The translations under genes were made by a program, and so were the position numbers. DNA of 62,760 nucleotides, from positions 1-62,760 of the forward strand of contig DUDC01000285.1 of NCBI GenBank assembly GCA_012959465.1, written 5' to 3'. Below are positions 34,760 through 44,791 of the stretch, piece after piece (within the stretch, counting starts at the first letter, position 1; each line of letters starts with the position of its first letter). The DNA is from Planctomycetaceae bacterium (GTDB lineage Bacteria; Planctomycetota; Planctomycetia; Pirellulales; Pirellulaceae). The notes under the pieces were generated by a model. It saw nothing but the letters and a program-made list of their open reading frames with translations, was not told the DNA's origin and did not search any database.

Positions 34760-35926
34760 CTACTTCAAAGACCAACGGGCTTGTCGAAGGACAGCGCGCG
34801 GCGAGTCTGCCAGCCGTTCGTACCAGACCGTCAGCAGGTCGCCGCCAGCTAATTCAACGGTTGTGGGATAACCAAGATCCCCGCTGGATCCGTCGTCTGA
34901 TATCGTCAACGGTTCACTCCAGGTATTACCGTGGTCATCACTTAGGCGTGCCTGATTGCCGAACGGCTTGCGTCGATGGCCATATGACATCAAGAGCCGA
35001 CCGTCGCGTAATCGCAGAAGATGACTCGGTAATCCCCAGACGCTGATACTGTGCGGTGTCGACCAGGTCTTTCCGCCATCGTTCGACTCACACTGAAGAG
35101 TCTCTCGCGAGTTGGTCGTGTTGTGATTGCGGATGTGGACGACGAGACGACCAGGATTGGCTTCCACCATATGGAGCTCGTGATAGTTGGCGGCAGCATC
35201 ACCTTTTCGCACGGGAATGTCGCTCAACCATTGCCACGACTCTCCGTCGTCCATCGATTCCGAGACGCCAATGCGACGGCTCTCCTTCCACAACGAGATG
35301 CCAGCGTAAAGAAGTCGGTCTGCCGACGTGACAATCGGTCCGTGGGGGCTATTGACCAGAGGATCGAAGCGTCGAGACCACGTCAACCCACCATCGCTGG
35401 ATCTTGTCATCCAGATTCCAAGTGCCTTCTGACGCGACTCTTTGCTCAAACGTTCGTGTGCGTTTGTCCATCGGGATAGTCGCTTGGTATCCCAACTTTC
35501 TGGTACGGCGCGAGCTTTTTCAAGGATTGGTTCGTAGGCCAGCGACGTAAAGGTTGTCACGAGGATTGCGCCCTTGGGAGTAACGACAACGCCGGCATCG
35601 CGATCGTCAATCGGGCCGTCCAAAATCACTTCCGGCCAAGACCAAGTATGTCCTTCATCGCGAGATCGCATCAACTCCACACGTCCAAACGGACAGACAT
35701 GCGATTCGCGCCCCCCAGAATAGACCAGCAGCAATTCGTCCTTACGTCCCTGCGTCATCGTGGACCAACCGTGATAGTAATCAGGTTGTTCGCTGATTAC
35801 ACGAATATCTTTCACCAGGGCACCGGCCGCTCGAGCGGAGTGGCTAGTCACGCCCACCAGCAAACTTGCTGCCGTGGCTCCTTGTCTTTTCATCCACTGT
35901 CGTCGATTCCAACTGTCGTGTGTCAT
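34760..35926 (-). CDS. Tat-exported BNR/Asp-box sialidase-like protein
   Basis: The 388 residues begin with a twin-arginine-type signal (NRRQWMKRQGATAASLLVG, cleavage near ARA-AGALV). They then have sialidase-superfamily blades with Asp-box-like repeats such as RSRDEGHTWSWPEVI, SSDGGLTWSRRFD, SMDDGESWQWLSD, SNDGGKTWSTPHS and SDDHGNTWSEPL. That is five S-x-D-x-G-x-T-W motifs, as expected of a propeller. Sialidases cleave terminal sialic acid, but many planctomycete members act on other glycans or are not enzymes. It lies 122 bases downstream of the large ThuA/cytochrome gene on the same strand and could act with it. Confidence 0.88.
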   Translation of the reverse strand: MTHDSWNRRQWMKRQGATAASLLVGVTSHSARAAGALVKDIRVISEQPDYYHGWSTMTQGRKDELLLVYSGGRESHVCPFGRVELMRSRDEGHTWSWPEVILDGPIDDRDAGVVVTPKGAILVTTFTSLAYEPILEKARAVPESWDTKRLSRWTNAHERLSKESRQKALGIWMTRSSDGGLTWSRRFDPLVNSPHGPIVTSADRLLYAGISLWKESRRIGVSESMDDGESWQWLSDIPVRKGDAAANYHELHMVEANPGRLVVHIRNHNTTNSRETLQCESNDGGKTWSTPHSISVWGLPSHLLRLRDGRLLMSYGHRRKPFGNQARLSDDHGNTWSEPLTISDDGSSGDLGYPTTVELAGGDLLTVWYERLADSPRAVLRQARWSLK

Positions 35927-36048
35927 GGGAAGATCCGTTTGTTCTCAAGGGGGACTCACTGCATACCAGTCGTGACCCGAGCGTAAACGACGGCGAAGCT
36001 CTATTTCGCCGCGCTCGTCGACTACTTTTCCCGTCGCAATTCTGCCTG

Positions 36049-39000
36049 CTACTTTTTCTTGAGCGTTTGAAGGTACTCCACAACGTCGACCAAGTTTTCC
36101 AACGTCATTGTCTTTTGGATGTCAGCCGGCATCAATGAGATGACAAGTTTCCTCATCTCTGCGATGTTATCGACGGCGACTTCGCGTTGGATCCCTTCGA
36201 TGGTCTTGAGAACGACTTTATCCGCAGTCTTGCTCACCAATACGCCCGTGATCACCAAGCCGTCTTCGGTCTCGATAATGTACCCTTCGTAGTTATGGCT
36301 CACCCCTGCGCTGGGGAACAGAATCGACTCAAACAACGCTTCCCGACTCAGTTTCGAGCCGATTTCAGTGAGGTTGGGTCCAATGTCCTTGCCCTGTTTG
36401 TTGACCACATGGCATTTCGCACATTCGGCCGTTGAAGCAAAGAGCTTCCCGCCACTGGCGCTATTGCCGCGCCGCTTGAGCAATGTGTCAATCGGAGGTA
36501 GCGACGAATTCTTGGTCGCCGGAAGGGGGAAGAGCTTCGCCGCCCGTTCGCGGATTTTCGGTACGTTGGAACGATTCAAGTCAAAGGCGACGGCCGATTG
36601 CAAGAGTTGTTCCAGCTTGCCGTCTTCCTGTGCTTTTAGCAACCGTTGGGCACCAGTAGGGATCTTTGCCAAGCACTTAGCAGCTACGCGACGACTTGGC
36701 GAGTCGGCCTGCTTGTTGTTCATGATCGGCAGGAGAATATCCAAAGCCTGTCGAGCACCACTGTTGCCGAGCGCCGTCATCGTCGCCGCCGCTTGTTCGG
36801 CGTCGCCTGAAGTGGCGAGTTCTACCAGTCGATTGCCCTGGTTCTTGTTAAGTAACGTGCGAGCAGCGTCAGCGCCGGCCGTATCGTTGGGGCGTTGAAG
36901 GACCAGAGTCACTAGCTCCGGATAGAGTTCGTCCAGTGAAAAACTATTGACGAGCGAAACGAACTGGCTATCCCGCGGCAGGGCTCGAAGGGAAGCGACA
37001 ACTCGGTCTCTCAGGGCTTGGTCTTGCAGCCCCCCGGCGGGCAGACGTACGAGGCTCTCAATACGGGCAAAATTGGTAACGCTGTCATTGAATTGTGACA
37101 GGAGCAGGCTCGATGCAGCTTGGCCACGGCCATTCACATCCTGGAAGTCCAACGCTCGAAAATAGCGAGTCGCTTCGGCAACCGTCTTTGACTCAACAAT
37201 CAATTTGACCAACTCCTGGCTAGTTTGTGAGCCTCGAGAACGCCAGAGGATGTCCTGCTGCGCCTCTTTCGACGATGGCTTGTGGCTCGAAAACGCTTTC
37301 AAGCAAGCGTCCCAATTACCATCGGCCGCCAACCCTAGAGTCTCCAGGTACCAACGGTCACCGGCTTCGTATTGTTCGGCAAGTTCGGCCCAGATTTTGG
37401 CGGCCAATTCTGAGTCGACTTGGCGTAGTGCCACGGCGACTTCTCGACGAACGGCCGCTGATTTATCTCGAGACAACACCTTCACCGCGTCGGCTACTCG
37501 GTAATCCGTCTGTCTCGCCGCACGCAATCCGACGATCCTTAGATCCTCATTTGAATTCGTCAGAGCAGCTGCTATGTGTTTCCTTCCGAACGGACCCTTG
37601 GTCAACAGCCACAACGCTCGAGCTCGCATGCGAAGATTGTCGTCGTGATCCACGACTTGCGTCAGCGCCGTTTCGGCGTCGGGTCCCATTTCGTGCAACG
37701 CCGTCCAGGCGAGGTACCGAGTCGCTGCATTTGGACTTGCCAAGGCCACGATCGAACCTGCGACCGTCGTAAAGTCATGTTTGGGGACCTTATAAGGCGT
37801 CCCGGGCGGAGCGATACGGAACAATCTTCCTCGATCGAGGTCTTGCATATTGTGTCCACCGACACCCGGGTCGTACCAATCGGTCACGAACAGCGAGCCA
37901 TCGGGCGCGACGCAGACGTCGGCTGGCCGAAACCACTTGTCTCGCGTTCCCTCGAGGATCATCTCGACGCTGGCTTCGTAGCCAGCTCCGCGACGAACGA
38001 CCGGATAGGCGCGGACGATATTTGGGCCCGCGTCGCAGTGGATGACTTGGTCCCAGAATCTCTTCGGTAGCAGACGACCCTCGTAGACAGTGATTCCGGT
38101 CGGCGAGCCAGCACCCGTTTGTAACAGGTTGGGCATGACGCCAGGATCGCGAAGATGCCAGTGGCGTTTTGGCACGTCCTCGTGCATTCCCGTACGTTCG
38201 CTCCGCCAGCCAGCACCGGTTATTTCATCTTTGTAACCATAGTTACCATGCTCGACGACGAAGTTAATGCGAACGCCCCGATTGCCGTCGTCGTCGTTGT
38301 CGGACTGCCAAATGTTCCCGAACGAGTCGACGGTGACTTCATAGTTGTTGCGGAAATTGTGCGCCAAGACTTCGAATTGGCTGCCATCAAGATTGCAGCG
38401 AAACGGCATGCCGCCGAAAAAAGGCTTCCCGTTGTCGACCACGGTTTGACCATAGATATCTTTGACCGGAACCCCTTCGGCATCGTAAACGGATTTGCCA
38501 GTGTTCCCGAAATTCCAGTACATTTTTCCATCCGGCCCAAACAAGAACGAATGAGCTGAGTGGTCGTGTTGTGGCTGGCCTGTCTTGCTGAAGAGCAGTT
38601 CCTTGGTGTCCGGCCTGTCGTCCCCATCGGTGTCGGTAAAGACCCAAACGTTTGGTGAGGAAGAGACGATGACTTTGTTTCCAAGCACGCAGATGCCCAT
38701 CGCTGAATCGATGTCGCGGCCCTGGTAATAGACCTTGAACGTGTCGGCAATGCCGTCCTGATCCGTATCCTCCAAGATCAGGATTCGGTCGCCAGCTTTG
38801 CGTTTGCCGTTATTTCGTCGGTAGTTGACTACTTCGCAGACCCAGATTCGACCACGGTGATCGATGTCCAGATTAGTCAGGCTGAGCAAGTCGGGTTCGG
38901 CGGCGAAGAGTGTTGCTTCCAATCCATCGGCAACATCCAGGCCGGCGAGTGCCGATTCGGGCGTTCGTTCATTGCCGTCGGCAACCGCGGTGATGGGGCC

Positions 39001-40413
39001 GGGAGACGTTGTGTAGACCGCAAAGACGACCGAAGCCTGAGCACCGCAAGCGGATTGATCCGTGCCCCCATTATCTAGCCCACCGCGTGCGCGAAATTCG
39101 CTGTAGCCCTTCGGCAGCCGATAGGCGATAGTCGAGACGGCGTGGGTACCGATCCCGTAGGAGACCGTTTTCCCGGCGATGCGGAGCGGTTGATCTTGGT
39201 TGTTGCGATTAACTCGAACTTGGCCGTATCCTGACTTTGCCGAAACCCACTTCAAATCGGTGAGTTTCATTTCGCCTTTGGGTCCAATCAGCCGTGGTTC
39301 TGCCCAGTCGGCCCAGTCACATGAGTATCCGTTGCCGCCGTCTTCAACCACCAAGTACAATTCCTTCGCATCGCGAATGTCGACTTTTATTTCTACCGCG
39401 TGACCGGGCGTGGCAGTGGTCACCGGCTTGCTGCGAAAGGCTGGGGTAACGCGATTCTTGCTGGTGCGTCGACGGTTCGTCGAAGGTGGCAAGTTGATTC
39501 GTTTTCGAATCGCCTCGCGATCAAAGTTGTTCGGCGGATTGTAGTCCTGATTTTCTTCCAGTTGCTCCAGCGTCACGGGCTTGTCGGCGATCCCGTTCTG
39601 CGGGACTTCGCCGTGAGCAGTCCAAACAATGGCGTTTAGAACGATTTTGCGGAAGTTTGGATCTCCCCAGTTCCAGTGATAATGGCCGCCGGTAAACCCG
39701 AATCCACGACCTCCATCGGGGCGTTCTGAGGCCCAGGCGACGTGTTGAGGCTGCCCCGCTTTCTTTCTCACGTGCGGATTACCACTATGGGCACCGTCCG
39801 GTCGGCTGAGCGTGCTCGCCGGCGGGATGGCCGTTAGAATCGGTGATACTCCCTCCATGTTTTCCCGAAATCGCATGTGGTAGTACCATTCGTCGTTGAT
39901 GGTAAATGGTTTCACACCACGGGTAATTTCATGCTTAGGGAATTTTTTGAATTCGGCTGTCCAATGTGGGTTCACTGACCAATTGGTTTCAAAATATCCA
40001 CCGATCCAATCAAGAAACTTGTCCCCCGGTTCGCCTTTGGGTACCTCGACTCCGTAGTGCAAGCAGACAATTCCAACGCCCTTCGCAGCGAGAGCATCGA
40101 CCTTCGCTAAGTGCGGAATCACCGGATGTCGACCACCGCCGTCCGCATACATAACGATCGCATCAGCGCCGTCAAGAACCGACTCATCTTTTGGCCAGCC
40201 GTTCAAGCGGACGACGATCTCGTAGTTTGGTAGAGCGCGCTGAAGCAATCTTGCCAACAGCTGGCAGCCCGCATTGTGTTCGTGGGAGCCATAGCCATGG
40301 CTCTTGGTTCCGGCGATGAAAACCACGGTTTTTGCGGCTGCAAAATCGGCAAACAATAGCGACATGATGACAATGCAGCTGGCTCTTAAACCAAGCGATC
40401 GGAGTAGCGACAT
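36049..40413 (-). CDS. ThuA / carbohydrate-binding / PVC-type dehydrogenase / HEAT / cytochrome c protein
   Basis: This 1454-residue exported protein is a planctomycete-style multidomain enzyme. With the start at 40413 (AGGAG upstream) it has a signal peptide ending near FADFAAA-KTV. Domains in order: ThuA, an amidotransferase-like glycan-related domain (about 28-265); an NPCBM-like beta domain (about 335-460); a propeller-type membrane-bound dehydrogenase domain (about 495-870, GLEATLFAAEPDL, LEDTDQDGIADTFKVYYQG, FVTDWYDPGVGGHN); HEAT-like repeats (about 875-1285); and a C-terminal cytochrome c domain with one heme site C-A-K-C-H at about 1331-1335. It likely oxidises a sugar in the periplasm and passes electrons to the heme. 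The substrate is unknown. Confidence 0.9.
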   Translation of the reverse strand: MSLLRSLGLRASCIVIMSLLFADFAAAKTVVFIAGTKSHGYGSHEHNAGCQLLARLLQRALPNYEIVVRLNGWPKDESVLDGADAIVMYADGGGRHPVIPHLAKVDALAAKGVGIVCLHYGVEVPKGEPGDKFLDWIGGYFETNWSVNPHWTAEFKKFPKHEITRGVKPFTINDEWYYHMRFRENMEGVSPILTAIPPASTLSRPDGAHSGNPHVRKKAGQPQHVAWASERPDGGRGFGFTGGHYHWNWGDPNFRKIVLNAIVWTAHGEVPQNGIADKPVTLEQLEENQDYNPPNNFDREAIRKRINLPPSTNRRRTSKNRVTPAFRSKPVTTATPGHAVEIKVDIRDAKELYLVVEDGGNGYSCDWADWAEPRLIGPKGEMKLTDLKWVSAKSGYGQVRVNRNNQDQPLRIAGKTVSYGIGTHAVSTIAYRLPKGYSEFRARGGLDNGGTDQSACGAQASVVFAVYTTSPGPITAVADGNERTPESALAGLDVADGLEATLFAAEPDLLSLTNLDIDHRGRIWVCEVVNYRRNNGKRKAGDRILILEDTDQDGIADTFKVYYQGRDIDSAMGICVLGNKVIVSSSPNVWVFTDTDGDDRPDTKELLFSKTGQPQHDHSAHSFLFGPDGKMYWNFGNTGKSVYDAEGVPVKDIYGQTVVDNGKPFFGGMPFRCNLDGSQFEVLAHNFRNNYEVTVDSFGNIWQSDNDDDGNRGVRINFVVEHGNYGYKDEITGAGWRSERTGMHEDVPKRHWHLRDPGVMPNLLQTGAGSPTGITVYEGRLLPKRFWDQVIHCDAGPNIVRAYPVVRRGAGYEASVEMILEGTRDKWFRPADVCVAPDGSLFVTDWYDPGVGGHNMQDLDRGRLFRIAPPGTPYKVPKHDFTTVAGSIVALASPNAATRYLAWTALHEMGPDAETALTQVVDHDDNLRMRARALWLLTKGPFGRKHIAAALTNSNEDLRIVGLRAARQTDYRVADAVKVLSRDKSAAVRREVAVALRQVDSELAAKIWAELAEQYEAGDRWYLETLGLAADGNWDACLKAFSSHKPSSKEAQQDILWRSRGSQTSQELVKLIVESKTVAEATRYFRALDFQDVNGRGQAASSLLLSQFNDSVTNFARIESLVRLPAGGLQDQALRDRVVASLRALPRDSQFVSLVNSFSLDELYPELVTLVLQRPNDTAGADAARTLLNKNQGNRLVELATSGDAEQAAATMTALGNSGARQALDILLPIMNNKQADSPSRRVAAKCLAKIPTGAQRLLKAQEDGKLEQLLQSAVAFDLNRSNVPKIRERAAKLFPLPATKNSSLPPIDTLLKRRGNSASGGKLFASTAECAKCHVVNKQGKDIGPNLTEIGSKLSREALFESILFPSAGVSHNYEGYIIETEDGLVITGVLVSKTADKVVLKTIEGIQREVAVDNIAEMRKLVISLMPADIQKTMTLENLVDVVEYLQTLKKK

Positions 40414-40591
40414 GAAGGGGAGCTCCTTCACCGTAAGAACGGGCGATTTGGCGGGCATATTGAGGATGTTCAACAAGCGATCACCATACCCGGGTCCCCT
40501 GCCACGGTCAAACCGGTGCGTGGCGACCAGCCAGCTAGAATCTAGCCTGCAGTTGGGCGAGTTATGGCGTTCTTCGCGTGTCGGTTGCGGT

Positions 40592-41284
40592 TTACTCTGC
40601 CAACAGTTTCTCGATCAAACCGCTACACTTGGGGAGGCTCGACCGCAGTTGTTCAGCGAGCCGTCCTTCCGTGCCGCCGCCATATTTCATCGCTATCAGT
40701 TCTGCGAACGACTCTTGCCTGGCAGCGCGCGAACTCGGACGCAGGTAGTACGCTAGCTGCGCTCTTTGAGCTTCCGGAACCTGGCTACGGTCCGCCGTAT
40801 GTGCGGAAATGTAGTCGTCGGTATCCGAATAGCCGGTTCCGTCGACTCCAAGCACCATGTCGATCGCGTGCCCCATCTCGTGTCGAACCACCGCCGCGAC
40901 TCGAGTCGTTTCGACCAGCTTTCCCTGCCCGTTGAATCGGTGTGTGGCAATGAGGATCCGCTTTTGCTTCGGCAGGGGAACGGCATCCGCATTCTCCCAC
41001 CCGCTACGCGGTGGCCATCCGGCCGGTCTTCGTCGTCGCAGTGACGGAACTCGATCGACGATCAGCCGCACGAGCTCAATCTTCCACCCTTCGTCCGCTA
41101 CCCGCGTTCGCAACGTGGAAGGCACCGATTGAAGAGCAGCCTTGACTTGGGCTGTAAAATCCGGATTGGGCTTTGGCAAACGATCGAGCAACGTCAATTC
41201 CGCTCCGACCGCCGTCGGCGGACCGATCAGTCGAATAAGCAGAGCCAAGGCAGGCAAATGTAGATGGAATGGAATGTTCTTCAT
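40592..41284 (-). CDS. Secreted zinc-metallopeptidase-like protein (HExxH)
   Basis: The product (230 residues) has a signal peptide (LHLPALALLIRLIGPPTAVGA) and a HExxH zinc site in VVRHEMGHAIDMVLG. About 60 residues later RQESFAELIAMKYGG offers a third, glutamate ligand. That spacing resembles the anthrax-lethal-factor-like and related gluzincin domains, in which the protein may act on peptidoglycan-linked or extracellular proteins. I do not recognise a closer family. It is divergent from thrC and downstream genes on its strand are the ThuA giant and the sialidase. Peptidase activity is inferred from the motif only. Confidence 0.75.
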   Translation of the reverse strand: MKNIPFHLHLPALALLIRLIGPPTAVGAELTLLDRLPKPNPDFTAQVKAALQSVPSTLRTRVADEGWKIELVRLIVDRVPSLRRRRPAGWPPRSGWENADAVPLPKQKRILIATHRFNGQGKLVETTRVAAVVRHEMGHAIDMVLGVDGTGYSDTDDYISAHTADRSQVPEAQRAQLAYYLRPSSRAARQESFAELIAMKYGGGTEGRLAEQLRSSLPKCSGLIEKLLAE

Positions 41285-41417
41285 TCGTCGGATCCTTGCT
41301 ATCAGCCTACTTCGAATGTTACCCTGTGTGGTTTTGGAAGCACCCAGTTTTGCGACATCTGGCCCATTTTGAGGGGCCGATTTTGTCGTTTGTAACGAGG
41401 ACGAGGGAGAGGTATCG

Positions 41418-42644
41418 ATGCGGTTTGTGACGCACTTGGAAAGCGCAATTGACGGGACTCGGTTGGATGCGAACCAATTACAGACGGTTCACCAGGACCG
41501 ACCACTTTGGGTTCGCTACGATTTGGAGGGGATCAAGAAGCACGTCGACCGCGATGCACTGGCGGCACGGGAGGCCACGATGTGGCGATACCGTGAATTG
41601 CTACCCTTGGATGACCAGGTGTCGCCGGTCAGCCTTTGCGAGACGATCACCCCTGTGATCAACTGCCCTCAACTGGCGACGGACGCAGGGGTTCGAGAGG
41701 TATGGGTGAAAGACGAGTCGAGGCTGCCTACCGGTAGCTTCAAAAGTCGAGGGATGACCATGGCCATCTCGATGGCTCATTTCTTCGGTGTGCGGCGAGT
41801 CGCGTTGCCGTCAGCCGGCAATGCAGGAGGGGCTGCCGCGTTTTACGCAGCTCGCGCGGGGATGGAGGCCTATGTCTTCATGCCCGAAGATACGCCCGTG
41901 ATCAATCAGCATGAAGCAGCTTTGGCGGGCGCCCGAACGTTTCTTGTCAACGGTCTGATCAATCACTGCGGAGCCATTGTCCGCGAAGGTGCGGAGAAAA
42001 TGCAGTGGTTCGATCTGTCGACGCTGAAAGAGCCTTACCGCATTGAGGGAAAGAAGACGATGGGCCTGGAACTGGCTCAACAATTCCAATGGAAACTCCC
42101 CGACGTGATCCTCTATCCGACAGGCGGTGGCACGGGTTTGATCGGCATGTGGAAGGCGTTTCAAGAACTAACTCAACTCGGCTGGCTCGATTCCAAGCGG
42201 CTCCCCAAAATGGTCTCGGTTCAAAGTGATGGCTGCGCGCCAATTGCCAGGGCTTATGACGACGGCGAACGATTCGCCACACTGCATGAAAACGCCGACA
42301 CGATAGCCCGTGGTATTCGCGTACCGGCAGCTGTTGGTGATTTCATGATTCTCGACGCGGTTCGTGAGAGCGGTGGAACTGCGATTGCAGTGCCCGAAGA
42401 GCAGATCGTGAGCCGTATGCAAACGGCAACTCGAGCGACTGGGATCGCCATCTGTCCCGAAACGGCAGCTTGTATTTCAGCATTAGACCAACTGTCGAAG
42501 CAAGGGTGGCTGAGCGATGACCAACGTATCGTCGTCTTCAATACGGGAGCTGCTCAGAAGTACCTCGAAGCGATCGAGCAGCCTCTTCCCGTTATTGATC
42601 GCCATCAACCGCTCGACTGGGAGTTCATCGAAAACGGAAGATGA
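41418..42644 (+). CDS. thrC: Threonine synthase
   Basis: This enzyme turns O-phosphohomoserine into threonine with pyridoxal phosphate. It is a fold-type II PLP enzyme: DESRLPTGSFKSRGMTMA holds the PLP lysine (Lys109), PSAGNAGGAAAFYAARAG is the substrate/phosphate-binding Asn region, and PTGGGTGLIGMWKAF binds the PLP phosphate. The length of 408 residues fits threonine synthase, and ICPETAACISAL also matches. With lysC, hom and the homoserine kinase candidate at the window start, it completes the threonine-specific steps, though it lies 36 kb away. Its 3' end is 8 bases from the convergent next gene. Confidence 0.93.
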   Translation: MRFVTHLESAIDGTRLDANQLQTVHQDRPLWVRYDLEGIKKHVDRDALAAREATMWRYRELLPLDDQVSPVSLCETITPVINCPQLATDAGVREVWVKDESRLPTGSFKSRGMTMAISMAHFFGVRRVALPSAGNAGGAAAFYAARAGMEAYVFMPEDTPVINQHEAALAGARTFLVNGLINHCGAIVREGAEKMQWFDLSTLKEPYRIEGKKTMGLELAQQFQWKLPDVILYPTGGGTGLIGMWKAFQELTQLGWLDSKRLPKMVSVQSDGCAPIARAYDDGERFATLHENADTIARGIRVPAAVGDFMILDAVRESGGTAIAVPEEQIVSRMQTATRATGIAICPETAACISALDQLSKQGWLSDDQRIVVFNTGAAQKYLEAIEQPLPVIDRHQPLDWEFIENGR

Positions 42645-42652
42645 TGAGATGA

Positions 42653-44677
42653 CTACTTGCGTTGTGGTGGGTTGAGCCACAACCATCGATACAGATTGCG
42701 CGAATCGGTGTAACGTGTTGCCGAAGTGGCGCTTCCCAAAGTGACGAGAAGGATCGTCCGGTCGCCTCGTTGCGACATCGAAATCAGACATGCACCGGCT
42801 GCACTTGTGGTCCCCGTCTTGATGCCTAAATATCCCTTGGTTCCCAACAACCGGTTCGTGTTCTTCCAGACCACGTTGCGGTGATATTCGCCTGGGCCAA
42901 CCAACGCACAACCGCGCTGTCGTGTTTGTACGTACTTTCCGAACTCTGGAAGCTGATAGGCCGACCAAGCTAGCTTGGCCATATCTTTCGCGGTGGATTT
43001 GTGGCCGGCAGCCGTAAGTCCGTGAGGGTTCTCAAAATGAGAGCTCGACATGTCCAACGCCTCTGCGGTCCGATTCATGACGTTGACGAACTGCTGCAAA
43101 GGGTCGGTGTCAGCGGTGGCTACATTGAACGACTTAGCCAACCGCGGCCCGAAATGCTCTGCGAGTGCAACAGAGGCGTCATTTCCAGATGGTAGCAGCA
43201 AACCGTACAGGAGCTCGCGTACGGAAACTCGCTCGCCTGCCATTACACCCGCAGTCGATCCGGGCGTCCGGTCGGCCCGCTCGGAAAACGTAACCATTTC
43301 ATCCAAGATGGTCGGTTTGGCTTTGGCCGCAGTGAATACGATGTAGGCAGTCATCACCTTGGTAGTGCTGGCGATGTCTAACACTCGTTCGGCGTTTTCG
43401 CCACTCAGTATGTTGCCAGTCGACCCGTCGACTGCGTACCACGCTCGACATGTGACGAACGGCGGTCCGTCCAACCGTTCGGCCTCTGCCGTTGTCAATT
43501 CTTCCTTATTTACCGCCTCTGGCGGAGGAACTGCTGCGTCAGCGGTGACTAGCGGCCCTAGTGCCTTCCAAGTTGCCACATCGACGATTCCTGTCGCATC
43601 CAGCTCTTCTTGTTCCTGAAATCGCCGCACGGCCGCTTGCGTCATGAGACCAAAGTCACCGTCGACGGAGAGTTGGGGCGTTGGTTTAAGCCGCACGTTC
43701 AGCGTCTTCTGCAGGAATTCGACGACGCGTCCATGGTCGCCGTTCTTGAGCGTCTCGTGGGTTGGGCCGGTCGGCTTTGCATTGAGAGAAAAATGACGGT
43801 ATGTGATGTTTGCAATCTTGCCGATGAGCACGTCGGCTTCGTTGTCATTGTTGAATCGGCGGTCCTCGTTGTTGGCGGTCAACACACAAATTGCCACGGT
43901 ACCGGTGGCAGTTTCTAATAAGCCCGCATCGCAACGAGCTCGGGAGACGGCTCCCGTTTTGTGAGCCAACTTCGTCTCTGAGTGAAGTTCTCGGAACAGC
44001 TTCGAGCGATCGTTGCACTGACTCAAATGGTTGCGCATTCGCTTGCAGGCGTCTTGCGATATGAGCCGCCCGGCATCCAACTCGGCAAACAGACTGACCA
44101 TTTCCAGGGCAGTCGTACTTCCCAAGCCAAACTCTTGACTCTTCGCTGCTGCGATCGTCGTATCACGCCGATACACCTTGGCGTAGATCTTTGTTTTCCC
44201 TGCGCCGAGAGACTCCATCGTCGAACCGACGTTTTTTAGGCCAACTTGGTCGATCACCAAATTGGTTGCCGTATTGTCCGAGTAGACAATCATCAGCTGA
44301 ATTGCGTCGCGTAGCGAGAGTGTTGTACCGGCCGAGAAATGTGGAGTGAGAATGCCTGATCCCGGTACCTTGTCATCATCGCGAAGTATGATTGGCTGAT
44401 TGAGTTTTAGTTTCCCGGATTCGATCTGGCGATAGGCCTCGATCATTACCGGGAACTTGATCAAGCTAGCTGTGGGCATTGCCACATCGCCGCGGAATTG
44501 AAACGATTCTCCAGTCGTTAGGTGGCGAATGGCCACCGAGACATCGCCATCATGATTGTCGATGATAGGGCGAAGTTGCTGTTTCAGATCTGCCGCAGCT
44601 AGGTGCTGCCCAACGGTGGCCGCGATCAACGCAAACAAAATGTAAGAATGAAACGAGGTGCAGATCGGTCGGTGCAT
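42653..44677 (-). CDS. Fusion: beta-lactamase-fold serine hydrolase + PG-binding domain + D-Ala-D-Ala carboxypeptidase
   Basis: This 674-residue exported protein has a signal peptide (FALIAATVGQHLAAA-DL) and three parts. Residues 30-295 form a class A beta-lactamase-like fold with Ser71-L-I-Lys74, Ser133-D-Asn135 and Lys240-T-Gly242. The Glu166-type deacylation residue is missing, so it should not hydrolyse beta-lactams well. Residues 308-373 are a PG_binding_1 domain (VVEFLQKTLN, VDGDFGLMTQAAVRRFQ). Residues 405-670 are an S11 carboxypeptidase with Ser437-T-T-Lys440, Ser497-G-Asn499 and Lys620-T-Gly622. The second part trims peptidoglycan stem peptides; the first could be another peptidase or a binding module. 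The fusion bears on planctomycete cell-wall biology. Confidence 0.9.
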   Translation of the reverse strand: MHRPICTSFHSYILFALIAATVGQHLAAADLKQQLRPIIDNHDGDVSVAIRHLTTGESFQFRGDVAMPTASLIKFPVMIEAYRQIESGKLKLNQPIILRDDDKVPGSGILTPHFSAGTTLSLRDAIQLMIVYSDNTATNLVIDQVGLKNVGSTMESLGAGKTKIYAKVYRRDTTIAAAKSQEFGLGSTTALEMVSLFAELDAGRLISQDACKRMRNHLSQCNDRSKLFRELHSETKLAHKTGAVSRARCDAGLLETATGTVAICVLTANNEDRRFNNDNEADVLIGKIANITYRHFSLNAKPTGPTHETLKNGDHGRVVEFLQKTLNVRLKPTPQLSVDGDFGLMTQAAVRRFQEQEELDATGIVDVATWKALGPLVTADAAVPPPEAVNKEELTTAEAERLDGPPFVTCRAWYAVDGSTGNILSGENAERVLDIASTTKVMTAYIVFTAAKAKPTILDEMVTFSERADRTPGSTAGVMAGERVSVRELLYGLLLPSGNDASVALAEHFGPRLAKSFNVATADTDPLQQFVNVMNRTAEALDMSSSHFENPHGLTAAGHKSTAKDMAKLAWSAYQLPEFGKYVQTRQRGCALVGPGEYHRNVVWKNTNRLLGTKGYLGIKTGTTSAAGACLISMSQRGDRTILLVTLGSATSATRYTDSRNLYRWLWLNPPQRK

Positions 44678-44791
44678 TGGATCGCTCTCAAGAGATTTTT
44701 TGTCGCGTCCTGTGCGGGAGGTTCAGGCAAATTCTAAACAAAAGCGGTGACAAGGCACCGCACTCCAAACTATCTAACCGCAAGTCGCTTT

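Noticed and set aside
42653..44677. Beta-lactam resistance gene
   Set aside because: The Glu166-type deacylation residue is missing and the domain is fused to a wall enzyme; resistance is not supported.
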